Below are positions 1 through 7,191 of a DNA stretch of 52,851 nt, piece after piece. The notes beneath the pieces are model-generated. The model was given only the letters and a program-made list of their open reading frames with translations, was not told the origin of the DNA and did no database searches. Each line of letters begins with the position of its first letter. Within the stretch, counting starts at the first letter, position 1. The position numbers were made by a program, and so were the translations under genes. Source of the DNA: Flavobacteriales bacterium (GTDB lineage Bacteria > Bacteroidota > Bacteroidia > NS11-12g > UBA955). The stretch spans positions 1-52,851 of the forward strand of contig JAHEMG010000005.1 in assembly GCA_024643755.1 (NCBI GenBank). The letters are read 5' to 3'.

Positions 1-626
1 TGTTTGAGATCACTGAGCAATCGAATCGCGGTTTCTGTGGCCGTTCCAACCAAATTCGCTAAATCTTCCCTGCTGATCTTCAGATCGATGGTTTTACCAT
101 CCGCCTCAAACCCGTAGGTCTCTTTGATAAACAACAAGGCCTCCGCCAATCGCTCGCGTACAGGTTTTTGTGCAAAATGGGTGATACTAACCTCGGCCTT
201 ACGCAAATCGTCGCTCAAAAGTTTCATGATCTCCATCGACAAAACGCCATCCTTCTGAAGGACCGCCATAAAGAGTTCCTTTGGAATAAAACAGATTCCT
301 GCCTCTTCCAACACCACTGCCGAAGCACTGTATTTATCGCCACTCAACAACGCGCGATAACCCATCAAATCGCCCGGTTTGATCAATCGCAGAATTTGCT
401 CCTTACCATCTTCTCCAACCTTCACCAACTTAATCTTTCCGCGGTTAACACAGAAAATCCCCAACGGTCGCGAACCCTCATGAAAAATTACCTGACCTTT
501 CTTGTAGGGCGTGCAGATTTTCTCCTCGCTAATCTGCGCCATGGTATCATTCTCTACTTTGCAAAAAACCGAAGTAAATCGCTTTTTGCAATTTGCACAA
601 TCAACAGCATCATGATGAAACGACAT
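1..626 (-). CDS. Crp/Fnr-family transcriptional regulator, Fnr-like, partial (C-terminus beyond window)
   Basis: Translation from the ATG at 624-626 gives 208 residues before the window edge. A cyclic-nucleotide-binding-type beta-roll (about residues 38-150, with the KKGQVIFHEGS and IKPGDLMGYRALL segments) is followed by a helix-turn-helix (about 186-208, ISREDLANLVGTATETAIRL). The N-terminus carries cysteines 10, 13, 22 and 38. The C10-X2-C13-X8-C22 spacing resembles the iron-sulphur cysteines of FNR, so oxygen sensing is plausible but not shown. The recognition helix has ETAIRLL where E. coli FNR has ETISRLL, keeping the Glu and Arg that read TTGAT. It stands at the distal end of the cbb3 oxidase cluster and has its own promoter at 653-681. 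The usual family length is about 220-230 residues, so only a short tail is missing. The family call is firm; the ligand is inferred. Confidence 0.9.
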   Translation of the reverse strand, partial: MSFHHDAVDCANCKKRFTSVFCKVENDTMAQISEEKICTPYKKGQVIFHEGSRPLGIFCVNRGKIKLVKVGEDGKEQILRLIKPGDLMGYRALLSGDKYSASAVVLEEAGICFIPKELFMAVLQKDGVLSMEIMKLLSDDLRKAEVSITHFAQKPVRERLAEALLFIKETYGFEADGKTIDLKISREDLANLVGTATETAIRLLSDLK

Positions 627-652
627 AGACTTTTGTTTTAGGGTTCTATCTT

Positions 653-681
653 CAAATGTATTGAAATTCCCTATAAAACAA
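653..681 (-). promoter_or_regulatory. Bacteroidota-type promoter of the fnr-like gene
   Basis: On the minus strand a TTG (679-681) is followed after 18 bases by TACATTTG (653-660), matching the phylum's TTG-N17-23-TAnnTTTG pattern. It ends 26 bases before the ATG. An inverted repeat TTCAA-N5-TTGAA (651-665) overlaps the -7 element and could be an operator; that part is speculative. Confidence 0.5.
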
Positions 682-686
682 GCACC

Positions 687-1394
687 TTACTTTGGATGAC
701 AACAACTTCCTTGGTGGGTGTTTATTTGAACCTTGGGCGATAAGTAAGGAATCCCCAAATTCAAGCCCCTCAGCAGGAAAATCAAAGCCATCACCAACAA
801 CCACCAGGGCAACCATTTAGACCACGCTTTCCTAACCGACTGACCAATCTTATGTCCCACCAACCCCAACACAAACAAACTGGGAATGGTCCCTAAACCG
901 AACCCTGCCATCAATAGTACACTGCCTTGGGTAGAACCCTGTCCTACCGCAGCCATCATCGCCCCATACACCAAACCACAGGGCAGCAATCCGTTTGCCA
1001 TCCCTGCCGCAAATCGCCAACCCCCATGGGTGCCGCGCATCGCCCGAGAAAAAAATTGCATCACGCCCTGTTTGAAGCCCGTTTTCCCAGAAGCTTGATC
1101 ACCCTGTGCACCTCCAAACAATGGCTGTCCCCAACGTTGATACACCCACATCGCCAAGAAAACCAAACCGATCACTGTGCTAAATTCAGACTGAAACGCA
1201 CGAATATCCACCACTTGAAACATCAATCCTGCCAGCAAACCCAACAGCGCATAGGTAAGGGTTCTACCCAAATGATAGATCAATGTTCCCAGCCAACCTG
1301 TTGGCATCATCAATACCAGCGGACCACACATGCCCACGCAATGCAGGCTACCCGCCATTCCCAACACCAACCCAGCGATCAAAGATCCGTTCAT
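687..1394 (-). CDS. TauE/SafE-like (DsbD-related) membrane protein of the cbb3 cluster
   Basis: This 235-residue protein has about six membrane segments. Near the N-terminus it has SLHCVGMCGPL and in the middle NGLLPCGLVY, the paired cysteine/proline motifs of the COG2836 'sulfite exporter TauE/SafE' group, which is related to the DsbD/CcdA fold. Such genes are often the last gene of cco clusters in this phylum. Copper handling or thiol-redox work during oxidase assembly is the likely role, but no transport of sulphite should be assumed from the name. The C-terminus ends in a CCHPK tail that could bind metal. It lies four bases downstream of the fixH-like gene and is probably co-transcribed with it. 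Family call good; substrate unknown. Confidence 0.85.
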   Translation of the reverse strand: MNGSLIAGLVLGMAGSLHCVGMCGPLVLMMPTGWLGTLIYHLGRTLTYALLGLLAGLMFQVVDIRAFQSEFSTVIGLVFLAMWVYQRWGQPLFGGAQGDQASGKTGFKQGVMQFFSRAMRGTHGGWRFAAGMANGLLPCGLVYGAMMAAVGQGSTQGSVLLMAGFGLGTIPSLFVLGLVGHKIGQSVRKAWSKWLPWWLLVMALIFLLRGLNLGIPYLSPKVQINTHQGSCCHPK

Positions 1395-1398
1395 GCCC

Positions 1399-1848
1399 TT
1401 ATTTGTCGAAATTCAACTCTGCATAATAAGCCTGCCCCTGCTGCAACCACTGCACTTTGAATACGTATTTCCCCTTTTCCAAGCCAGACAAGGGCAAATT
1501 CCATTCTCCCGAAGTAGTTTCATGCAAATCCATTCGCTGATCACGCCCCTTATCCGCTGCACAATAGGCCAACAATGTGCCACTCACTGCCTGCCCAGAT
1601 GCCCCAGGAATCCGCAGAATAAACTGACCCGCGTTCACCGCCACCACTGGTTGAGCACCGGCATTGATTGCCCGCTGAGCCGCATCAATTTGCCCCTGAA
1701 ATTTCAATTCTTGCTGATAGTAATCATCCACCACCAGATCCAATTTCTGCTGCTTACTCTGAAACACCAAATACAGCATTCCAGCAACAAACAATACATA
1801 CACCATCACAATGCCTTTTCCCCAGTTCCAATTCAATCGATTTTTCAT
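1399..1848 (-). CDS. ccoH: FixH/CcoH-like cbb3 oxidase accessory protein
   Basis: This 149-residue protein has one N-terminal membrane helix (about residues 10-29, GIVMVYVLFVAGMLYLVF) and a C-terminal globular part facing the periplasm. The segment YVLFVAGML..VFQSKQQKLDLVVDDYYQQELKFQ is typical of Bacteroidota FixH. FixH/CcoH is thought to help CcoI deliver copper and to stabilise the oxidase. It sits 12 bases after ccoG and directly before the TauE-like gene, which supports the assignment. The family is poorly conserved, so the call leans on both sequence and place. Confidence 0.85.
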   Translation of the reverse strand: MKNRLNWNWGKGIVMVYVLFVAGMLYLVFQSKQQKLDLVVDDYYQQELKFQGQIDAAQRAINAGAQPVVAVNAGQFILRIPGASGQAVSGTLLAYCAADKGRDQRMDLHETTSGEWNLPLSGLEKGKYVFKVQWLQQGQAYYAELNFDK

Positions 1849-1860
1849 AGTAACCTATTT

Positions 1861-3270
1861 TTATTTTGCCACGGGAGCCAAAAACACAGTTTTCTCAGAT
1901 TGCAATAGTTGATCCCCGTGATACAGTCCCAATTGCAATTTTTGCTGTCGCTCTTTAACCGCATTTTGTTTCATTATGATATACCCAGTCAACCTCACCA
2001 TACCCTCTCTGGGCAGACGTATGAAACTATCCTTATTTCCTACCCATTCCAGGTGAGCATCTGCCCCCAATACCCGTACATGAAGCCGATCGTAGTTGTT
2101 GTGACTTTTGTTCAAAAACATCACATTGTACAAATTGGTCACCGTTCCATCCTCACGCTCCTGATACAGCAATCCGGCAACCTTTCGCACTTCCATATCC
2201 ACAGAACTCCGAGAAATCAAAATCACCAACCAACCCGCCAACAACACCAGCAACACCGCGATGTACGCCTTCAATCTAGGCGTAATCACAAAGGGTTTGC
2301 CATCGGCGATGGTTGCCTCCGATGCATATCGAATCAACCCACGGGGCTTTTGCATTTTGTCCATCATGAAATCACACGCATCAATACAAGCTGTACAGTT
2401 GGTGCAATCGAGCTGTGTGCCGTTGCGGATGTCGATGCCTGTTGGACAAACATGCACACACAAGTTACAATCCACACAATCACCGCCTTTGCGTTCGGCG
2501 CCTTTGCGATTTTTTTCCCTTGGCTCACCGCGCACGTAATCGTAAGCCACCACCACAGAATGACGGTCGAGCAGCACGCCTTGCAATCGTCCGTATGGAC
2601 AAACAACGGTACATACTTGTTCGCGGAAACGCAGATACACCATGAAGAAAACGAAAGAGAAGACCAGCATCGCCAAGAAACCTTTCACATGCATCCCCCA
2701 GGGATCCGAAATGATGGTTTCGAGTTCATCCATGCCAATCACATAGGCCAAAAAGGTGTTTCCTATCAAGAATGAAACCACATAGAACACCACCCATTTG
2801 GTGAGTCTTTTACGGATCTTTTCGGCATTCCAAGGCATACGCTGCAGGGCCTGCTGCTTGGGGGCATCGCCATCGATCCAATACTCAATTTTGCGAAAGA
2901 CCATTTCCATGAATACCGTTTGCGGACAAGCCCATCCGCAGAACAACCGTCCGAAAGCCACCGTAAAAACGATGATAAATACCACAAACAGTATCATGGT
3001 GATGCCAAACAGATAGAAATCTTGACTCCAGAAAACGAAACCGAACACCACGAACTTTCGCTCAATGATGTTCAGCAACAAGAATGGCTCGCCTTTGTAT
3101 TTAAGGAAGGGCAACCCAAAAAAGAGGATCAGGTACAGATAGGTAAGCAGGGTTCGGGCGCTATAAAACCTACCGCGGGGCTTGTAGGCAAACACCCATT
3201 TGCGCTTGCCTTGCTCATCGATGGTGGCGGCCCGATCCCTAAAAGAGTCGTGTTCGTCAGGAACTTCCAT
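1861..3270 (-). CDS. ccoG: Cytochrome c oxidase accessory protein CcoG (FixG/RdxA)
   Basis: At 469 residues this is the usual CcoG length. It has several membrane helices in the first 350 residues, the CGWACPQTVF motif at 111-120, and a VCPYGRLQ motif near 223-230. A double ferredoxin-type cluster site follows, with cysteines 265, 268, 271, 275 and 289, 292, 295, 299. This implies two [4Fe-4S] clusters on the cytoplasmic side. The C-terminal 110 residues after the last helix form the periplasmic Ig-like FixG_C domain. CcoG acts in copper reduction for maturation of the CuB site of cbb3 oxidase. It starts five bases after the stop of ccoP, so it belongs to the same transcript. Confidence 0.95.
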   Translation of the reverse strand: MEVPDEHDSFRDRAATIDEQGKRKWVFAYKPRGRFYSARTLLTYLYLILFFGLPFLKYKGEPFLLLNIIERKFVVFGFVFWSQDFYLFGITMILFVVFIIVFTVAFGRLFCGWACPQTVFMEMVFRKIEYWIDGDAPKQQALQRMPWNAEKIRKRLTKWVVFYVVSFLIGNTFLAYVIGMDELETIISDPWGMHVKGFLAMLVFSFVFFMVYLRFREQVCTVVCPYGRLQGVLLDRHSVVVAYDYVRGEPREKNRKGAERKGGDCVDCNLCVHVCPTGIDIRNGTQLDCTNCTACIDACDFMMDKMQKPRGLIRYASEATIADGKPFVITPRLKAYIAVLLVLLAGWLVILISRSSVDMEVRKVAGLLYQEREDGTVTNLYNVMFLNKSHNNYDRLHVRVLGADAHLEWVGNKDSFIRLPREGMVRLTGYIIMKQNAVKERQQKLQLGLYHGDQLLQSEKTVFLAPVAK

Positions 3271-3275
3271 TTTTC

Positions 3276-4568
3276 TTACAACTTACTCACGGTCACTGTA
3301 CCTGCCGCAGAAGAATCTGCTGGCGCTGCGCTATCTTCTTTATATTCAGTACCTTGTGGTGCTTTTGGATTGGGAGGATTACTGCCTTGCAACGACCGAA
3401 CAAACGTAGCCACTGCGGCAATTTGCTTGGGCGACAAGGTCTGTCCCCAAGGAATCATCCCCTTCTCCTGAACCCCATTCTTGATGGTTTTGAAGATGTC
3501 TTTGATGTTTCCACCATGAATCCAATATACATCAGTGAGGTTTGGTCCGATAGAAGCCCCTTGTGCTTGCTCGCCGTGACAACTTTTGCAGTTTTGGGCA
3601 AAGATTTCTTTTCCATCTGCGATGAGTGCCGCATCCGCTTTGTATTCTATGGTGTTTTCATCCACTTTATTGGCCATGGTAGCCATGGTGGCGGCGAGTT
3701 CTTTTTCAGCTTGTACCGTAGCGATTTTCAATTCTTCTACTTGCAATGGTGCCGAACCTGATACATGATAGCGATAAATGTAGACCCCGGCAAAAATGAT
3801 TGTGCAGTAGAAGCCATACAACCACCAAGGCGGCAGGGCATTATCAAGTTCTTTGATACCATCATAGTCGTGATCCAACTGAACGTCTTTTTCATGATCG
3901 ATATCCACTGATTTGTTGAAGCGATCCCACCAGGCGTTGGTTTTAGATGCGCCTTGGGCAGCTATTTTCTCTTTGGCCGGAATCAGCAAGGTTTTCAACC
4001 AGTAAGCAAAATAGGCAATCACCAACAGTTCAAAGAAGATCACGCCCAATATCAAGAAATTGAGTCGATCCCCGGTGATTGTCCAATCGATAGGCAGTGG
4101 TGCTGCTGCGGCGGCATCCGCCGCAGCATCAGCGTCTTGGGCCGACACTAGCGTTGGAAAGCCAAAGGCCAACAACAGTAAAACAACCGACTTAACAATG
4201 GGCACAACATAGCTTGGCAGTGCATTGGGGTCTTCTGTTATAGAATCCGCTTTTTGGACGGCTGATTTCTCAGAAAAATTCAATACCCCGCCATTTTTCA
4301 CTTTCATGATGGCGATTCTCATCAGTAACGACCCTAAAACCAATGCCACCACCGCCAATGCAATGGCCGTTAATGCCAGCACCCAGGGCACCATATCCGC
4401 ACCCGACATCATGGTTGTGGTGGGGGCAGCAGCCGCTGTCGCGGCTGCCCCGGCTGCATCCGCAGCCGGAGCGGCTCCCGCCGCTTGCCCCCACAATGGA
4501 GATACTCCCAGCACCGCCAATACAGACAGTGCCATAACCTTATTCAAAAAATTAACATTCTTTTTCAT
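3276..4568 (-). CDS. ccoP: Cytochrome cbb3 oxidase subunit III, CcoP, with one haem c site
   Basis: This 430-residue protein has a signal-like N-terminus, helices near residues 58-83, 120-141, 168-195 and 249-266, and a C-terminal cytochrome c domain. The haem site is CKSCH (327-331), with Met371 in GMIPW as the likely axial ligand. Proteobacterial CcoP has two haems; only one CXXCH is present here, as in other Bacteroidota. Two Ala-rich low-complexity linkers (about 28-50 and 143-158) are encoded by GC-rich DNA that contains perfect hairpins. The W-W-L-Y segment at 248-251 is the conserved N-terminal CcoP helix start, here displaced deep into the protein by a long N-terminal extension. The start codon overlaps ccoQ by 17 bases. 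Confidence 0.93.
   Translation of the reverse strand: MKKNVNFLNKVMALSVLAVLGVSPLWGQAAGAAPAADAAGAAATAAAAPTTTMMSGADMVPWVLALTAIALAVVALVLGSLLMRIAIMKVKNGGVLNFSEKSAVQKADSITEDPNALPSYVVPIVKSVVLLLLAFGFPTLVSAQDADAAADAAAAAPLPIDWTITGDRLNFLILGVIFFELLVIAYFAYWLKTLLIPAKEKIAAQGASKTNAWWDRFNKSVDIDHEKDVQLDHDYDGIKELDNALPPWWLYGFYCTIIFAGVYIYRYHVSGSAPLQVEELKIATVQAEKELAATMATMANKVDENTIEYKADAALIADGKEIFAQNCKSCHGEQAQGASIGPNLTDVYWIHGGNIKDIFKTIKNGVQEKGMIPWGQTLSPKQIAAVATFVRSLQGSNPPNPKAPQGTEYKEDSAAPADSSAAGTVTVSKL
4104..4128. repeat. Perfect 11-bp inverted repeat with 3-base loop inside ccoP
   Basis: TGCTGCGGCGG (4104-4114) is followed by CAT and then by its exact reverse complement (4118-4128). It encodes part of the second Ala-rich linker of CcoP. 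Repeated Ala codons can form such palindromes by chance. Confidence 0.85.
4450..4469. repeat. Perfect 8-bp inverted repeat with 4-base loop inside ccoP
   Basis: CCGGCTGC (4450-4457) and GCAGCCGG (4462-4469) flank ATCC. It lies in the first Ala-rich linker of CcoP. It is similar in kind to the repeat at 4104-4128 and is likely at least partly a product of Ala/Gly codon composition. Confidence 0.8.
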
Positions 4569-4725
4569 CGCCTAAAGGAATTTGTTTCGCTTGATTGATA
4601 TATTGTTTGCTTGCTTTCATCGCGTACACCAACACCACCGCAAAAATTGCCGTGAAGATGAACAAGGACACCATCGGAAATACCCGCACATCCTGAATCG
4701 TTTTGAGATAGTTGATGAATTTCAT
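4552..4725 (-). CDS. ccoQ: Small cbb3 oxidase subunit CcoQ/FixQ-like
   Basis: A 57-residue reading frame runs from the ATG at 4723-4725 to TAA at 4552-4554. It encodes MKFINYLKTIQDVRVFPMV followed by one hydrophobic helix (about residues 19-36) and a charged tail ending in DEKEC. Size, single helix and position between ccoNO and ccoP match CcoQ/FixQ, which stabilises the CcoP-CcoNO interaction. Its 3' end overlaps the ccoP start by 17 bases, which suggests translational coupling. Sequence similarity among CcoQ proteins is weak, so synteny carries most of the weight. Confidence 0.85.
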   Translation of the reverse strand: MKFINYLKTIQDVRVFPMVSLFIFTAIFAVVLVYAMKASKQYINQAKQIPLGDEKEC

Positions 4726-4752
4726 TTGTCTTTTTCTTTACTTATTGAACCA

Positions 4753-6912
4753 TTAATGAATTGGCTTAGCATCAGCAGGTACCGCCTTGATATCTGTTCC
4801 AATGCGCTGTAAATAGGCAATCAAAGCCACCATCTTGGTATAGGTCAAATCCTTCACCCCCTCAAATTCCATGATCTGCTGGATCTCCTTCTCCTTCACC
4901 AAATCCGCAGCGATTGCCTTGGCCTGAATCTCCAAATCGCCATTCGCCCTATTGTGATACCCGTTCTCATAAGGCACACCCAAAGTCTGCATGCCTTTAA
5001 TCATCTTCGGCGTACGCATGATGTCGATACCGGTTGTCAGCAACCAAGTATACCTGGGCATAATACTCTTTGGACTGGTACTGGTTGGCTGATACATGTG
5101 GTTGAAATGCCATGAATTGGGATATTTACCACCTACGCGGGCCAAATCCGGACCCGTGCGCTTACTGCCCCACTGAAATGGGTGATCGTACACAAATTCT
5201 CCCGCCTTTGAATACTCACCATAACGCACAACCTCGTCGCGGAAAGGCCTTACCATCTGTGAGTGACAGGTGTAACAACCTTCAGAAATATAGATATCCC
5301 TGCCATGCAACTCCAAAGGAGAATAGGGCTTTACAGATGAAATCGTAGGAATGTTCTCCTTCACCAAAAAAGTAGGAATCATTTCAATCGCACCGCCGAT
5401 GGCCACCATCACCAAACTCCAAAACAACATTTGCAAAGGCTTCCGCTCAATAAAGCGATGCCAGTGCTCCCCTTTGTGAGCCTCTACCTTCACCAAAGCA
5501 GGCGCTTCTGCCTCTTCGTTGGCTTGGAAATTCCCTTTGGCAACGGTCTTCCAAATATTGATCACCATCAATATCGCACCCGACAAATACAACAACCCAC
5601 CCAAACTGCGCAACATGTACATCGGTGCAATCATATTCACCGTATCCAAGAAACTGTATTGCAACACACCTTCAGGAGTAAAGGTCTTCCAGTTCAACGC
5701 CTGGGTAAATCCAGCCCAATACATAGGCACTGCGTAAAATACAATCCCCAAAGTACCCAACCAAAAGTGCGCATTGGCCAATGACTTACTATACAATTCA
5801 GTGCGCCACATACGCGGTATCAGCCAATACAAAACCGCAAAAGTCAAAAACCCATTCCATCCCAATGCCCCAACGTGCACGTGGGCGATGGTCCAATCGC
5901 TAAAGTGCGAAATCGCATTCACGTTCTTCAAGCTCAACATCGGACCTTCAAAAGTGGCCATACCATAGGCGGTAATCGCAACCACCATGAATTTCAATAC
6001 CGCATCCTCGCGAACCCGATCCCAAGCACCGCGCAAAGTCAACAAACCATTGATCATACCGCCCCAACTTGGTGCAATCAACATCACAGAGAATACCACA
6101 CCCAAACTCTGAGCCCAATCAGGCAAAGCAGTATATAACAAGTGGTGAGGACCTGCCCAGATGTAAATGAAAATCAAAGCCCAGAAGTGGATGATCGACA
6201 ATCGATATGAATATACTGGACGATTTGCGGCCTTTGGCAAGAAGTAATACATCAATCCCAAATAGGGCGTGGTCAAGAAAAAGGCCACCGCATTATGTCC
6301 ATACCACCACTGCACCAACGCATCCTGAACACCCGCATACCAACTGTAGCTCTTCATGAACTCAATCGGCAACTCAATGCTGTTTACAATGTGCAACATG
6401 GCCACAGTCACCCAAGTGGCGATGTAAAACCAAATCGCCACATACAAATGCCCTTCCCTGCGCTTCAATATCGTACCGAACATGTTCACCCCAAACACCA
6501 CCCAAATCAACGTGATTGCGATGTCTAAAGGCCATTCCAATTCAGCGTATTCCTTGCCCGTAGTGTAGCCCATCCAGAGCGACAACGCCCCAAAAACGAT
6601 GATCAACTGCCAACCCCAAAAGTGGATCTTACTCAGCAAATCACTGAACAAACGCGCCTTCACCAAACGCTGCAAGGAATAATACACACCCATGAAAATT
6701 CCATTGCCCACAAATGCAAAAATCACCGCGTTGGTGTGAACCGGACGCATACGTCCGAAAGTCGTTGGTGCCCAATCGAAATTCAACGCAGGAAATGCCA
6801 ATTGCAACGCAATCAACAGCCCCGCCAAAAATCCAACGACCCCCCAAACAATGGTGGCCATCGCAAACCACTTAACAATCTTGTTGTCGTACGAAAAACG
6901 TTCTAGCTGCAT
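4753..6912 (-). CDS. ccoNO: Fused cytochrome cbb3 oxidase subunits I and II (CcoN-CcoO)
   Basis: This 719-residue fusion catalyses oxygen reduction with proton pumping in the inner membrane. The CcoN part (1 to about 460) has twelve-odd helices. Its expected histidine ligands are visible: H59 and H346 for low-spin haem b, H206, H256 and H257 for CuB, and H344 for high-spin haem b3. After a charged linker (about 462-485) comes a membrane anchor and then the CcoO cytochrome c domain with CYTCH at 546-550 and the typical SQMVRPFRDE run. CcoN and CcoO are separate genes in proteobacteria; the fusion is common in Bacteroidota. All recognised ligands are intact, so the enzyme should be functional. 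The gap to ccoS is 11 bases. Confidence 0.97.
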   Translation of the reverse strand: MQLERFSYDNKIVKWFAMATIVWGVVGFLAGLLIALQLAFPALNFDWAPTTFGRMRPVHTNAVIFAFVGNGIFMGVYYSLQRLVKARLFSDLLSKIHFWGWQLIIVFGALSLWMGYTTGKEYAELEWPLDIAITLIWVVFGVNMFGTILKRREGHLYVAIWFYIATWVTVAMLHIVNSIELPIEFMKSYSWYAGVQDALVQWWYGHNAVAFFLTTPYLGLMYYFLPKAANRPVYSYRLSIIHFWALIFIYIWAGPHHLLYTALPDWAQSLGVVFSVMLIAPSWGGMINGLLTLRGAWDRVREDAVLKFMVVAITAYGMATFEGPMLSLKNVNAISHFSDWTIAHVHVGALGWNGFLTFAVLYWLIPRMWRTELYSKSLANAHFWLGTLGIVFYAVPMYWAGFTQALNWKTFTPEGVLQYSFLDTVNMIAPMYMLRSLGGLLYLSGAILMVINIWKTVAKGNFQANEEAEAPALVKVEAHKGEHWHRFIERKPLQMLFWSLVMVAIGGAIEMIPTFLVKENIPTISSVKPYSPLELHGRDIYISEGCYTCHSQMVRPFRDEVVRYGEYSKAGEFVYDHPFQWGSKRTGPDLARVGGKYPNSWHFNHMYQPTSTSPKSIMPRYTWLLTTGIDIMRTPKMIKGMQTLGVPYENGYHNRANGDLEIQAKAIAADLVKEKEIQQIMEFEGVKDLTYTKMVALIAYLQRIGTDIKAVPADAKPIH

Positions 6913-6923
6913 AAAGTTTACTA

Positions 6924-7094
6924 TTATTTGTTATTGATATTTTTGTCTTTTCTGGGCGATGTGTCGTGCAAAATCCTAAATCCACTGGCCTCCAAATCAT
7001 CAAACTGCCCTTTCTTCACACTCCATAAATAGGCAACCAAAAAGCCGCCCGCCACGCAGATACTGCAAATCATGAGAAGAATAACCACTGACAT
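6924..7094 (-). CDS. ccoS: Cbb3 oxidase assembly protein CcoS
   Basis: A 56-residue frame starts at the ATG 7092-7094 and ends at TAA 6924-6926. It begins MSVVILLMICSICVAGGF with one membrane helix, then gives the diagnostic AYLWSVKKGQFDDLEASGFRI-like stretch. The 'W.....GQFDDLE....RIL.D' pattern is the CcoS hallmark. CcoS is needed for cofactor insertion into cbb3 oxidase, together with CcoI. It is the first gene after the second Fnr-type site (7168-7181). Confidence 0.93.
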   Translation of the reverse strand: MSVVILLMICSICVAGGFLVAYLWSVKKGQFDDLEASGFRILHDTSPRKDKNINNK

Positions 7095-7167
7095 CGTTCC
7101 GGTATTTTATGTAGTCAAAGTGACAAATTATTTGCGGCGACCACAATGACTTACCTCAAGGGTGAAT

Positions 7168-7181
7168 GTGATAATTATCAT
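7168..7181 (-). promoter_or_regulatory. Fnr-type operator upstream of ccoS/ccoNO
   Basis: GTGATAATTATCAT contains TGAT-AATT-ATCA, a perfect symmetric core of the FNR consensus TTGAT-N4-ATCAA, with only the outermost bases deviating. It lies 74 bases upstream of the ccoS ATG and just past the ccoI stop codon. An imperfect -7 element (AT-AA-TTTG at 7124-7131) would place the operator centre about 55-60 bases upstream of the start point. Binding by the neighbouring Fnr-like protein is inferred. Confidence 0.6.
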
Positions 7182-7191
7182 GTTTTGAAAT

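Noticed and set aside
1909-2775. Plus-strand open frame of 288 codons opposite ccoG
   Set aside because: It is antisense to ccoG and His/Gln-rich, with no domain. It is a shadow of the real gene.
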